Part shown: positions 1 through 9,028 of the stretch, one piece after another | Position numbering within the stretch: the first letter of the stretch is position 1 | How the letters are laid out: each line of letters begins with the position of its first letter | Origin: Echinimonas agarilytica | GTDB lineage: Bacteria; Pseudomonadota; Gammaproteobacteria; Enterobacterales; Neiellaceae | Direction of reading: 5' to 3' | Assembly (NCBI RefSeq): GCF_023703465.1 | Contig: NZ_JAMQGP010000010.1 | Location: 1 to 64,000, forward strand | Length of the DNA stretch: 64,000 nucleotides | The notes under the pieces: model-generated | Told to the model about the DNA's origin: nothing | Databases searched by the model: none | Seen by the model: the letters and a program-made list of their open reading frames with translations, nothing else | Made by a program: the position numbers and the translations under genes

Positions 1-1335
1 GCACTAGGCCAATGGTGAAGTCGGCATCAGAGGTTTCAGCAGCATCGCCTTGCGCATCGACTCCATCGATAGTCGCAGTGTAATCGCCATCGGCTAACGC
101 TGCGCCATCGGGCAGTGTGAATTCCCACGAGCCATCAAGCTCTGGCGTGACGGCGTACTCAACACCGTTCACCGTCAACGTTAAATCACCCACGGTATTA
201 TCCGAGGTACCACTAAAGGTTGGCGTGGTGTCTTCCGGATCGTTGGTCACAGTAATACTGACTTCTGGCACTAGACCAATGGTGAAGTCGGCATCAGAGG
301 TTTCAGCAGCATCGCCTTGCGCATCGACTCCATCGATAGTCGCAGTGTAATCGCCATCGGCTAACGCTGCGCCATCGGGCAGTGTGAATTCCCACGAGCC
401 ATCAAGCTCTGGCGTGACGGCGTACTCAACACCGTTCACCGTCAACGTTAAATCACCCACGGTATTATCCGAGGTACCACTAAAGGTTGGCGTGGTGTCT
501 TCCGGATCGTTGGTCACAGTTATACTGACTTCTGGGGTCAGTAGAACCCTAAAACTCGCGGAATCTTCAGGTGCGTCATTATTTTGCGCATCGGAGCCGT
601 TAATCGCCGCAGTATAAGTGCCGTCCTCTAAGGCGGCATCATCCGGCAGGATGAATTCCCAAGAGCCATCAGCTTCGGGGGTTACAACATAGTCCACACC
701 ATTGACCGTCAGCGTTAAATCGCCGTCAGTATTGCTCGAAGTTCCTGAGAAGGTAGGCGTAATATCATCACCTGAGGCCACGGTATCGATGCTTACAATC
801 GGCAGCTGATCCACGGTAAATTCAGTGGAATCTTCAGGTGCCTCATTATTTTGCGCATCGGAGCCGTTAATCGCCGCAGTATAAGTGCCGTCCTCTAAGG
901 CGGCACCATCCGGCAGGGTGAATTCCCAAGAGCCATCAGCTTCGGGGGTTACAACATAGTCCACACCATTGACCGTCAGCGTTAAATCGCCGTCAGTATT
1001 GCTCGATGAGCCTGAGAAAGTAGGCGTAATTTCATCACCTGAGGCTACGGTATCGATGCTGACAATCGGCAGCTGATCCACGGTAAATTCAGTGGATGCT
1101 TCAGGTGCGTCATTATTTTGCGCATCGGAGCCGTTAATCGCCGCAGTATAAGTGCCGTCCTCTAAGGCGGCACCATCCGGCAGGGTGAATTCCCAAGAGC
1201 CATCAGCTTCGGGGGTTACAACATAGTCCACACCATTGACCGTCAGCGTTAAATCGCCGTCAGTATTGCTCGATGAGCCTGCAAACGTTGGGGTGGTGTC
1301 CTGGCCTGCAACGACATTGTTGATAGTCACAATCG
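1..1335 (-). repeat. Five tandem 267-bp repeats (89-residue Ig-like domains) in the adhesin gene
   Basis: The motif gcgcatcg recurs at 52, 319, 586, 853 and 1120, an exact 267-base period, so each unit is 89 codons and keeps the frame. Copies 1 and 2 (1-267 and 268-534) are almost identical at the nucleotide level; copies 3 to 5 form a second, slightly different subtype. Each translated unit contains TFSG, DGSWEF and LPDGAALxDGxYTA blocks, typical of bacterial Ig-like adhesin repeats. More copies probably lie left of the window. Confidence 0.9.
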
Positions 1336-2515
1336 GTAAAAAGTCTAGATTAGCCGAGCCGGATGCCGACGCGGCATTCCCTTGCGGGTCACTCGCAGAA
1401 GCAGTGATAGACAAGTTGCCTTCATTCAGCCCGCTTACATCAACATCATTCAGGCTATATTGACCATTTGCGTCAGTCTGCGCATTTACTTGAAGTTGAT
1501 TGACTCCGTCGGAAATCACTATAGTCACAACCGAGTTTGCCGGTAAATTAGTCGAGGCTCCGACTATGTTCACAACTGCGCTGTCATCTCCTAACAGAGA
1601 ATCCGAATCGCTGTATGAAATCTCAACGGAGTCAATTGATAGTTGAGGCAATAGATCAACTGAAAAATCGCGTTCCACCTCAAGTGTTTCGCCATTTAAA
1701 TCAATCACTTCAGCTACTATTGAGCTAATTCCTTCAATCAGCGTAGAGCCATCGATAGGATTCGATACAAAGGTGCCATCTGCGGCTACAACCGCGGTTC
1801 CTTGCACCGAAGTCCCGCTGCTATCGGTAATCGTGATAGAAACAGTGGATCCTTCCGCCACTCCTTCAGTACTCCCTTCAATAGCAACCCCTTCAGACAA
1901 CTCTCCTTCAGTAACCAGGTCATCTCCAGTCACGGGGTTCAAAACGATGTTGGATGTAATATCAAATACTTGAGGCTGCAACGAACCATCAGGCTGATCT
2001 TGCTGAATGCTTTGTATCGCAGCTGGGATCTCGGTATCTAAGCCGCTCGATACGTCTTGTTCGCTTCCTGTTCTTTCGATGTTATTGGCTTCGCTTAAGC
2101 CGCCACCTGCAACTTGACCCGCAGCTGCAGCGGGTAAATCAAGAGTGGGGTCCCCGCCATCTAATAGAGCTTGTTGGATCGCTTCTATATCAGATAGCTC
2201 AGCGCCAAGTTCTTCATCACCTAACAAATCTTGAAGCGGGTTCTCTTGACCTGGGCCCACTGGCGTTTGATTTTGCAATGCTTGAGCAATTTGAACCAAA
2301 ACAGGTCCATCGATCATTCTCAATCCAGTTTGCGGTGAGGACAGCTCAATACTAGCCCCCTTTGCAACAAGCACCGTAGCGTCTGCTGGAATTGCCGCCC
2401 CCCGAGTAATGGCAATCTCACTACCATCCGCTCCAATAACAGTGACATCACCACTAACTGCTTCCACAGAAAGACTGATGTTATTCAAAGCACTTGAGGA
2501 TTCAACTTGTTGCAT
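1..2515 (-). CDS. Large repetitive surface adhesin, LapA/Bap-like, 5' part only (3' end beyond window)
   Basis: An open frame runs from ATG at 2515-2513 to the left edge (about 838 codons) without a stop; the gene is cut by the window. GGAG at 2523-2526 sits 7 bases before the ATG. Residues 1-75 resemble the N-terminal retention module of LapA-type adhesins (short beta segments such as GDVTVIGADG). There is no Sec signal peptide, as expected for type I secreted adhesins. PAAAAG near residues 128-133 fits the LapG protease site. Residues from about 180 onward are bacterial Ig-like domains, the last five of them 89-residue tandem repeats. Known biology: LapA-type adhesins stay in the outer membrane until LapG, controlled by c-di-GMP through LapD, cuts them. 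No lapD, lapG or type I secretion gene is in the window. The family call is firm, the regulatory link is inferred. Confidence 0.85.
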   Translation of the reverse strand, partial: MQQVESSSALNNISLSVEAVSGDVTVIGADGSEIAITRGAAIPADATVLVAKGASIELSSPQTGLRMIDGPVLVQIAQALQNQTPVGPGQENPLQDLLGDEELGAELSDIEAIQQALLDGGDPTLDLPAAAAGQVAGGGLSEANNIERTGSEQDVSSGLDTEIPAAIQSIQQDQPDGSLQPQVFDITSNIVLNPVTGDDLVTEGELSEGVAIEGSTEGVAEGSTVSITITDSSGTSVQGTAVVAADGTFVSNPIDGSTLIEGISSIVAEVIDLNGETLEVERDFSVDLLPQLSIDSVEISYSDSDSLLGDDSAVVNIVGASTNLPANSVVTIVISDGVNQLQVNAQTDANGQYSLNDVDVSGLNEGNLSITASASDPQGNAASASGSANLDFLPIVTINNVVAGQDTTPTFAGSSSNTDGDLTLTVNGVDYVVTPEADGSWEFTLPDGAALEDGTYTAAINGSDAQNNDAPEASTEFTVDQLPIVSIDTVASGDEITPTFSGSSSNTDGDLTLTVNGVDYVVTPEADGSWEFTLPDGAALEDGTYTAAINGSDAQNNEAPEDSTEFTVDQLPIVSIDTVASGDDITPTFSGTSSNTDGDLTLTVNGVDYVVTPEADGSWEFILPDDAALEDGTYTAAINGSDAQNNDAPEDSASFRVLLTPEVSITVTNDPEDTTPTFSGTSDNTVGDLTLTVNGVEYAVTPELDGSWEFTLPDGAALADGDYTATIDGVDAQGDAAETSDADFTIGLVPEVSITVTNDPEDTTPTFSGTSDNTVGDLTLTVNGVEYAVTPELDGSWEFTLPDGAALADGDYTATIDGVDAQGDAAETSDADFTIGLV
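2117..2131 (-). other. Candidate LapG periplasmic protease cleavage site (AAAAG) in the adhesin
   Basis: These five codons read Ala-Ala-Ala-Ala-Gly at residues 129-133, between the retention module and the repeats and followed by a Gly-rich stretch. LapG-type sites are [T/A/P]-A-A-G in this same position. The motif and position fit; cleavage itself is inferred. Confidence 0.55.
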
Positions 2516-2699
2516 ACTACAACTCCGACGATTAGGCCTATTATGAGGATAATTCTACGAAACATGGATCCCGATAACGTATTTTTAACTAAATTAAGAT
2601 AATTTCGCCATCAAATCTAATTAAAAAATCGGCATCAACAATAAATACTTTACTCAACACAGGAGTAAGCACTCACAAAATGTGATTCTTACCACTATT

Positions 2700-4139
2700 T
2701 TATAAAGCGAATGTCTTGTTCAATTGCTCTTGAAGTACATTTAATCTGACTGGCTTTTCGATAAACCCATTCATTCCGGCATCAGCTACCTGCTCTCCTC
2801 GTTGGGCGTAACTGCACCCCGTCAAAGCGAGAATAGGAGCCGAAACACCCAACATTCTCATTTGTCGACTCACCTCTTCACCACTCATATCTGGCATATC
2901 TAGATCCATCAATATGAGTTCAAAATCTTTGAGAGAGGACAGTTTCAAGGCTTTCGCACCGCTTTCCACTGTTTCTGTTGGATACCCCAAATTCATCAAC
3001 ATAAGTTGGGTGATCATTTGACTCGACTCACAGTCATCGACCAACAGTACTCTGAATTCGTTTGTTTCAGGTTGGTTGGGCGACGGCTCTGCGACGAGCA
3101 ACTCCGGACGTTGAAGAGACTGATTTCTATTTGAGAATTGCTGAATTTGAGCACTCAACTCACGTTCTTCAGATTTACGCTCGGTAATATTTTTGGCAGT
3201 GCCGCGATAACCTTCGAACACACCTCGCTCCGAAAAAAAAGGTTCGCCGCTAATTCGAATCCAAATAGGTGTGCGACTCGGTAAATCCAACTCGAATTCA
3301 AAGTCTCTGATCGCTCCCCGATCTTGCAAAATTCGCGTGACCGAAAACCACTTATTTAACTTGGTACACTCTTGCCCTGTTCTGAGTTCCAGTATAGTTT
3401 TGCCGAACAAATCATCACGCATGGTAATCGCATCTTGATGATCCTGTGTCGAGGTGTAACAAAATCTCATTTGGTCATCCATTTCCCAAAACCAATCAGA
3501 CGAAGACCGTGCAAATGAAGCCATCCGTTTTTGGCTTTGACGCAAATCGTTAGTTCGCTTAGCAACCATTTTTCTGAGCTTTGCATCGAATTCTAAACTT
3601 TGCAGGCGTTGCTCAACCATAGGTTTTAAACGGCGTATGGCTTCTTTTTGATGCGGAGAGAAATGATTGGAATTTCGGTGAAACAGAATAATAATTTGCG
3701 GTTCAAAATCACTAATCACACTCAATATCAGAGCAGAGCGAGTGTTCTCTAGTAGAGCTGGATCCTGATCCTGAAACTCATCCACCAAACTTGGTTTGAA
3801 CAACACCACGACTTCACCCGCTAAAACACGCTCAAACACTGAGGCTGCGCACCACAACGATTTTTTAAAAGACGGATGTGTACAATTTTTTTCCAACCAA
3901 TAGCCTTGATGATCGGGTTGAGGTTCCAGTACTAAAGAGGAATGGTGCCCCGTAATCACTTGCACACCTTGCAACAGGCTATCAATCACCTGCAAACCAC
4001 TATTGGCCTCGCCAATCACTTGAATGATATCGAGTAACGCAGTGGCATCCATTTCTCGCTGCTGTACTTGCTCGTTGCTTCTCAATAAGTCGAGTAGGCG
4101 CTCTTGCAAATGCTCGTTGTCAAACTTTTGGTAGGTCAT
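2700..4139 (-). CDS. GAF-like/PAS sensor protein with C-terminal receiver domain, no kinase core
   Basis: A 479-residue soluble protein. Residues about 30-185 look like a GAF-type sensor domain. A PAS domain with its C-cap (GYRGTAKNITERK) covers about 205-320, then a short polar linker, then a receiver domain at about 363-479 with acidic residues in LLVDDCE, the phospho-acceptor Asp in LILMDLDMPDM, and Lys in IEKP. There is no H-box and no HATPase domain between PAS and receiver, where hybrid kinases carry them. The start overlaps the stop of the FIST gene (ATGA), so the two are translationally coupled. In NosP/NahK loci the partner of a FIST protein is a PAS-kinase-receiver hybrid; this one looks like that protein without its kinase. 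It is probably phosphorylated through the operon's Hpt protein or another kinase (inference). Confidence 0.8.
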   Translation of the reverse strand: MTYQKFDNEHLQERLLDLLRSNEQVQQREMDATALLDIIQVIGEANSGLQVIDSLLQGVQVITGHHSSLVLEPQPDHQGYWLEKNCTHPSFKKSLWCAASVFERVLAGEVVVLFKPSLVDEFQDQDPALLENTRSALILSVISDFEPQIIILFHRNSNHFSPHQKEAIRRLKPMVEQRLQSLEFDAKLRKMVAKRTNDLRQSQKRMASFARSSSDWFWEMDDQMRFCYTSTQDHQDAITMRDDLFGKTILELRTGQECTKLNKWFSVTRILQDRGAIRDFEFELDLPSRTPIWIRISGEPFFSERGVFEGYRGTAKNITERKSEERELSAQIQQFSNRNQSLQRPELLVAEPSPNQPETNEFRVLLVDDCESSQMITQLMLMNLGYPTETVESGAKALKLSSLKDFELILMDLDMPDMSGEEVSRQMRMLGVSAPILALTGCSYAQRGEQVADAGMNGFIEKPVRLNVLQEQLNKTFAL

Positions 4140-5329
4140 TCAGAACAAGCCTCTCCATAAAAAACAGCGGATGCGATCATTAAATTACCATGAACATTTT
4201 GAGAATCGAGCAACGGTCCCTGCTCACCATACGTGAACATAGTAAGGACCGGAGTTTCAGTCCCCAGCACATGGGTTGTAGAATCTACAACTTGTTGCAG
4301 ATCGTTGGATACAACTTGCATGCAACACGCGCAATACACCATTAGCGCACCTATCGGCTTCAACCCTAAACGCCCTTCGGGCAACATTTTCATTGCCCCT
4401 TCAGCTACTCGAGCTCCCCTACCTCTCAAACTAGATTCATTCCCACTCATTAGGTACAACTGCTCACCGACCTTTAATTCTGTGAGAAAGTTGACGCCTT
4501 GATCATTTACTTCAATGGGAATTGAAAGTGTAAACACCGGCATATTTAAGTGTTCACCAATGACTCGCCCCACCGGCAATATGGTCCAGTTTTGCGTTTC
4601 GATGGCATTCACAATCGGCACGCCAACAGCTTGTTCGTAGACATCAATTGCCGGCTGATGGTCGATCTCAACTAAGGTTCGCCCCATCACCTTGGTCACT
4701 CGCCCTAGGGGCTCTGCCATAGAACACCCCGAATGAAACGAATAGCCAACTCGCCCAGAAGGAAACATTACCGCAATCGTCACACCATCATCTTCAACGG
4801 CACCATTGCAGGCCACAGCTTGTTGCTCAAACTCTGGGCTCGGTGCCGCGGCACCACCAATGACAGGAACACTCGGCCCTACATAGTCTCGGATGGCTTC
4901 TAACACACGCTCTTCATGCCCTGGTGATGCATGCATCCAAATTAAGGCTGGCATTTCCGCCACACGTTCCGAATTGAGAAAAGCTTCTTCTAGCGCTTCT
5001 TTTGCAGCCAATTGCGGGTTATTTCCGTACGGACGCATGGCTGCACCATAACTTCCTCCGGTATCTGATAAAGCCCAAATACCAAGGCTTCGGCCTAAAC
5101 CCGAACTGCAGTAACCTTGCTCGCTAAACAATCCACTGTAACTGCTGCACCCAATCATATGGGTATCTGGATAGAGTTTTTTGAGTTCTAAAAATGCGTC
5201 AGAAAAATGATGGGCAGGGCTACCCGCCACCACCATAAAACATGGGCTCATATCGCCAAGCCGGCTCAACAGAGCTTTTACTGCAAGTTGAGGTTGGTCA
5301 AGATCTGATTGCGCAGTTAAAATATGCAT
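4136..5329 (-). CDS. FIST-domain sensor protein, NosP-like
   Basis: A 397-residue soluble protein with the two-part FIST_N/FIST_C layout: the N-terminal half contains GCSSYSGLFSEQG and GGAAAP motifs, the C-terminal half contains VGYSFHSGC, LVEIDHQPAIDVYE and the late YCACCMQ segment. FIST proteins sense small ligands; the NosP subgroup binds heme and nitric oxide and controls a co-transcribed hybrid kinase and biofilm formation. The gene lies 33 bases after the Hpt gene and overlaps the PAS-receiver gene by 4 bases, the setting expected for NosP. I cannot confirm heme binding from sequence, so no symbol is given. Confidence 0.8.
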   Translation of the reverse strand: MHILTAQSDLDQPQLAVKALLSRLGDMSPCFMVVAGSPAHHFSDAFLELKKLYPDTHMIGCSSYSGLFSEQGYCSSGLGRSLGIWALSDTGGSYGAAMRPYGNNPQLAAKEALEEAFLNSERVAEMPALIWMHASPGHEERVLEAIRDYVGPSVPVIGGAAAPSPEFEQQAVACNGAVEDDGVTIAVMFPSGRVGYSFHSGCSMAEPLGRVTKVMGRTLVEIDHQPAIDVYEQAVGVPIVNAIETQNWTILPVGRVIGEHLNMPVFTLSIPIEVNDQGVNFLTELKVGEQLYLMSGNESSLRGRGARVAEGAMKMLPEGRLGLKPIGALMVYCACCMQVVSNDLQQVVDSTTHVLGTETPVLTMFTYGEQGPLLDSQNVHGNLMIASAVFYGEACSE

Positions 5330-5362
5330 AAAAATCCATTCATCAGATAATTAATGACGACA

Positions 5363-5689
5363 TCACACAAGGTATGTCCGAAGCGCAATTAAACTAGCGT
5401 CCAAAAGCGAGATTAAACGTTGTGAGTCGGGACTTGCGTTCATTTCAGTATCGAGCAAGTCATCGATTCTCTGCGCTTCTTGAGACAATTGAATAGCCCC
5501 CAATGAAGCTGCACTGCTTTTGAGCGCATGACTCAGTTTCTGAAGTTCAGAACGTGAAATATCACCTCGAAGCATTGAGAGGTATTTGTCACCTTCCGAA
5601 ATGAAGGTTTGGACGATGAGGGGAAGCATGTTTTGCCCAATTTGCGACTGCAAATCCAACAAGACTTCTTTATCTATTAAGCGAGTCAA
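5363..5689 (-). CDS. Histidine phosphotransfer (Hpt) domain protein
   Basis: A 108-residue single-domain protein. The signature LSHALKSSAASLGA, near residues 52-65, holds the phospho-accepting His, and the rest is predicted helical as in Hpt four-helix bundles. It is the first gene of the operon Hpt-FIST-PAS/receiver. With no kinase in the operon it likely relays phosphate between a distant kinase and the receiver domain of the third gene. The domain call is secure; the partners are inferred from gene order. Confidence 0.88.
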   Translation of the reverse strand: MTRLIDKEVLLDLQSQIGQNMLPLIVQTFISEGDKYLSMLRGDISRSELQKLSHALKSSAASLGAIQLSQEAQRIDDLLDTEMNASPDSQRLISLLDASLIALRTYLV

Positions 5690-5964
5690 ATCGTTATCCT
5701 TTCGATTTCCACTATTTTACAGCCAGTTACCACACTCATGTAGTACGGAGAGCCATCCCCCAACTGGTATACCAGATTACTATTACATAAAAATCAAGGG
5801 TGTTACATGAAATATAGCAACAACTGCTATTTTCTACGATAAACCATTTAAAAAACATCGTAGACTTATCACTAGAAATAATAATTTAACAGCGCCCAAC
5901 GCAATATAGTTAAGCTATTGCACTGACTAAAAGAGTTGTGACGAAAGTTACGGAAGGATTTGAT

Positions 5965-7002
5965 GTGAAATACACCCAGCTTGGACAAACAGATCTCCGA
6001 GTCTCTATGGCTTGCATAGGCACCATGACGTTCGGTCAGCAAAATACGGTAGAAGAAGCCGCTCAGCAACTCAACTATGCCGTTGCGAATGGTGTGAATT
6101 TTATTGATACCGCAGAAATGTACCCCATTCCGCCGACTCCCGAAACGCAAGGCGACACTGAGCGCTTCATTGGCAAATGGCTCAAAGGCCGCTCTGACAG
6201 AGACGAGCTTATTATTGCAAGCAAGGTAGCAGCTACTGGTGGCCCAAGTGTGCAAATTAGGCCCCACATGGCACTCAATGCTAGTAACATTGAACTCGCG
6301 CTTGATAGCAGCCTGAACCGGCTCGGCACCGACTATTTAGATCTCTATCAAGTGCATTGGCCTGAACGAAGCACCAATTATTTTGGTCAACTGAATTACC
6401 AGCACACGGAAGAAAGCAACCTCACCCCAATTATGGAAACGCTAGAAGCCTTATTAAAATGCCAGCGGGCGGGAAAAATTAGACATATTGGCATTTCCAA
6501 TGAAACACCTTGGGGCGCGGCTGAATATTTAAAGTTGTCGGCTCTGCACGACTTGCCCCGCATTGCATCCATTCAAAATCCTTACAACTTGTTGAATCGA
6601 AGCTTTGAGGTAGGTATGGCAGAGATAGCTATACGTGAGCAAGTTCCGCTACTAGCATACTCTCCCTTAGCTTTTGGTGCGTTGTCTGGTAAATATCTAA
6701 ACGACCAGAAACCAGAGGGTGCACGCATGACTCGGTATACTCGGTTCGTAAGATACACGAATGCCAGAGGTGTGGATGCCACTCAGCGATACTTCGAACT
6801 CGCGCTCGAACATCAAATTGATCCAGCCCAAATGGCCATTGCGTTTGCAGCCCAACAACCCTTTATAGGAAGTGTGATATTGGGGGCTACCAACCTAGAA
6901 CAGCTCTCAAATAATATAGAAGCCTGCGCAATGGATTTATCAGAAGAGTTGAATCAAGGTATTGAGGCAATCTTCCAACAAAACCCGAATCCATGCCCAT
7001 AG
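5965..7002 (+). CDS. tas: Tas family aldo/keto reductase
   Basis: An NADPH-dependent aldo/keto reductase of 345 residues, the same length as E. coli Tas (346). I chose GTG at 5965 because GGAAGGA (5952-5958) precedes it by 6 bases and the product then begins MKYTQLG like the family; an in-frame GTG at 5938 is less likely. Motifs seen: GTMTFGQQN at the N-terminus, DTAEMYP with the catalytic Asp and Tyr, the Lys in IIASKV, the long insertion PETQGDTERFIG typical of Tas, and QNPYNLLNR in the cofactor region. Single gene between the signalling operon and cnoX. The physiological substrate is not known. Confidence 0.9.
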   Translation: MKYTQLGQTDLRVSMACIGTMTFGQQNTVEEAAQQLNYAVANGVNFIDTAEMYPIPPTPETQGDTERFIGKWLKGRSDRDELIIASKVAATGGPSVQIRPHMALNASNIELALDSSLNRLGTDYLDLYQVHWPERSTNYFGQLNYQHTEESNLTPIMETLEALLKCQRAGKIRHIGISNETPWGAAEYLKLSALHDLPRIASIQNPYNLLNRSFEVGMAEIAIREQVPLLAYSPLAFGALSGKYLNDQKPEGARMTRYTRFVRYTNARGVDATQRYFELALEHQIDPAQMAIAFAAQQPFIGSVILGATNLEQLSNNIEACAMDLSEELNQGIEAIFQQNPNPCP

Positions 7003-7100
7003 TAAGTTCAGCGATAACTCGGTAAATATCCGCCATACACCTTGTAATTCATGCTTTACGCCCTCATTTATGAGGCATAACGAACGACAGAGTAACCTCC

Positions 7101-7958
7101 ATGCAAGCCACGAACATCATTGATATCAACGTCCAAAACTTCCAACAAGTCATTTTGGAAGGCTCACGTGAAAAGCCCGTTATTGTTGAATTTTGGGCGG
7201 AGGGACATGAGCCTTGCATTCAAACGGCTACATCGCTTCAAAAACTCGCTTCTGAATTCGGTGAATATATTATTTTGGCTCGGATTGACTGCGCAACAGA
7301 GCAGCAAATTGCCATGCAATTTGGTGTTCAGTCACTGCCAACTGTGGCCGTATTTAAAGATGGACAAGGTGTGGATGGTCTTGTCGGGCCACAAACCGAA
7401 GATGCTTTGCGTGAGCTGGTCCAAAAATTTGTTCCGAAAGAACATGAGTTGCTGCTCAAACATGCCCAAGACTTACTAACTGAAGGCGATTTCAATGGCG
7501 CTTTGCCACTCCTTAGTAGAGCTCACGAACTTGCGCCTGAACTGGCGATTATCCGACTGACATTAACCGATGCATGTATTCAAGCTGGTCGCTTGGACCT
7601 AGCTGAAGATTTACTCAAATCCATTCGCCTTGAAGATCAAGATTCTTACTATCAACAACTCGTTTCCGCGCTTGAACTAAAACAACAAGCCGCCGACTCA
7701 CCAGAAATTAGAACCTTACAACAGCAAGTTCTTCAACACCCTGACAACTTAGATTTAAAACAACAACTTGCAGTTCAATTGTCTGACGTAGGCCGTGCAG
7801 AAGAAGCAATGAAATTACTATTTGATGTGCTGAAAAAAGATCTTAACGCTCTCGATGGAGCGGTGAAAAAAAGCTTTATGGATATTTTAGCCACTCAGCC
7901 CGATGGTGACGCATTAGCCACTTCATACCGCCGAAAACTATACAGCCTTCTGTACTAG
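7101..7958 (+). CDS. cnoX: Chaperedoxin CnoX (YbbN), thioredoxin-TPR protein
   Basis: A 285-residue protein, matching the 284 of E. coli CnoX. Residues 1-110 are a thioredoxin fold in which the active site is changed to GHEPC, so only one Cys of the CxxC remains; the conserved cis-proline loop (QSLPTVAVF) is present. Residues 115-285 are TPR-like helices. CnoX is a holdase that protects proteins under oxidative stress and hands them to GroEL or DnaK; loss of the CxxC is normal for the subgroup. Probably monocistronic; a hairpin follows the stop. Confidence 0.9.
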   Translation: MQATNIIDINVQNFQQVILEGSREKPVIVEFWAEGHEPCIQTATSLQKLASEFGEYIILARIDCATEQQIAMQFGVQSLPTVAVFKDGQGVDGLVGPQTEDALRELVQKFVPKEHELLLKHAQDLLTEGDFNGALPLLSRAHELAPELAIIRLTLTDACIQAGRLDLAEDLLKSIRLEDQDSYYQQLVSALELKQQAADSPEIRTLQQQVLQHPDNLDLKQQLAVQLSDVGRAEEAMKLLFDVLKKDLNALDGAVKKSFMDILATQPDGDALATSYRRKLYSLLY

Positions 7959-7967
7959 TCGGTACGC

Positions 7968-7996
7968 ATGGCTTCCATTCAATTGGAGGCCATTTT
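7968..7996. terminator. Bidirectional hairpin terminator between cnoX and the TauE/SafE gene
   Basis: The arms ATGGCTTCCA and TGGAGGCCAT form a 10-bp stem with one G-T pair and a 6-base loop, followed by a T-run on the plus strand. It covers the stop codon of the convergent transporter gene. Confidence 0.6.
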
Positions 7997-8776
7997 ATAA
8001 ATAAGATTCGCGGCCAAAACCCAAATAAACACTGCAAAACCTCGGCGCATTCGTTGCGGCGGCACCTTAGTTACTAGCTTGGCTCCCACTTTAGAAAAGT
8101 GGCTACTGGTAAGAACAATACAAGCGAAAGCCAGTAAGTTGACATAACCGATGGTATACACAGGCAATGGCTGCTCTGCTCCACCGCCCAACATATAGCC
8201 AATAGTTCCAGTCACCGCTAGGGGCACGCCACAAAAGGCAGCGGTACCAATCGCATAACGAATCGCCATACCCTTTGATTTAAGAAACGGCACCATAAAT
8301 AAAGCCCCGCCAATACCTAATAAAGCAGACAAAACGCCCATCAAAGTGGAGGCAAATTTCCAACGCCAATTCGCCACTCTAAATCGATGCTGTTTCGGCT
8401 CTGGGCTAAACCACATATACACCGACATGAGAATCAAAAACCCTACAAATAGCCGTCCTAGTAGTTGGCCAGTCAAAAAATGCGCCACCACCACACCGGA
8501 CACTGAGCCAAGAACAAGAAAAGGAGTGAGCGCCTTTGCGGTAGGCCAGTGAACGTGATGTTGTTGATGATGAGCTCGAGCTGAGCTGATACCAGTGACC
8601 ACAATCGTTGCCAACGATGTTGCCAATGCCATATGCATGGCAACGCTCATGTCATAACCTTGGTGACGGAAAACCCACACCAGAGTCGGCACAATAATCA
8701 GACCTCCTCCAATCCCAAATAAGCCGGCCAAAAAACCGCCTACACAGCCCAGTGCTAAATACAGAACAATGTCCAT
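7979..8776 (-). CDS. TauE/SafE (TSUP) family membrane transporter
   Basis: An integral membrane protein of 265 residues with about eight hydrophobic segments and the two glycine-rich repeats of the family (GLFGIGGGLIIVPTL near the N-terminus and ALLGIGGALFMVPFL mid-protein). I chose ATG at 8776, preceded by GGAG with a 7-base spacer; an upstream in-frame TTG at 8818 has no good ribosome site. Relatives export sulfite, sulfoacetate or other organosulfur anions; the substrate here cannot be told. Convergent with cnoX and divergent from the leucine operon. Confidence 0.85.
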   Translation of the reverse strand: MDIVLYLALGCVGGFLAGLFGIGGGLIIVPTLVWVFRHQGYDMSVAMHMALATSLATIVVTGISSARAHHQQHHVHWPTAKALTPFLVLGSVSGVVVAHFLTGQLLGRLFVGFLILMSVYMWFSPEPKQHRFRVANWRWKFASTLMGVLSALLGIGGALFMVPFLKSKGMAIRYAIGTAAFCGVPLAVTGTIGYMLGGGAEQPLPVYTIGYVNLLAFACIVLTSSHFSKVGAKLVTKVPPQRMRRGFAVFIWVLAANLIYKMASN

Positions 8777-8969
8777 TAAGCTGCTCCAAGGAGAAAGAAT
8801 ATTAAGTATATCAAACAAAAAATGTGTTGATGACGGAAGCTCAAATTGAACAATTTTTGTTGTGCGCCTAGTTTAAAAAAACAAAGTCGCACGTTACGCG
8901 CATATTAGAACACCTACTCTCATGTCAATTCCATCACCAAAATCATTACCTTTTAGATGGAAATGCCGC

Positions 8970-8998
8970 TTGACACTTTTCTCTGTGTTGGCGATGAT
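8970..8998 (+). promoter_or_regulatory. Candidate sigma-70 promoter of the leucine operon
   Basis: A perfect -35 box TTGACA at 8970-8975 is followed after 17 bases by GATGAT (8993-8998) as a weak -10. Transcription would begin near 9005, about 25 bases before leuL. Confidence 0.6.
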
Positions 8999-9028
8999 AG
9001 CGACATATTACAAAGGATTTACACTGAA

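Noticed and set aside
117-617. Two identical plus-strand frames in the left repeat region
   Set aside because: They are antisense shadows of the 267-base adhesin repeats, and their sequence is fixed by the coding strand.
1-1335. Repeats as a CRISPR array
   Set aside because: Units are 267 bases, contiguous and in frame with a protein; there are no short repeats with unique spacers.
5872-6267. 131-residue minus-strand frame over the start of tas
   Set aside because: Overlaps the tas coding start, no family, no ribosome site.
7101-7958. Ordinary thioredoxin
   Set aside because: The CxxC is incomplete and a TPR region follows, which is CnoX.
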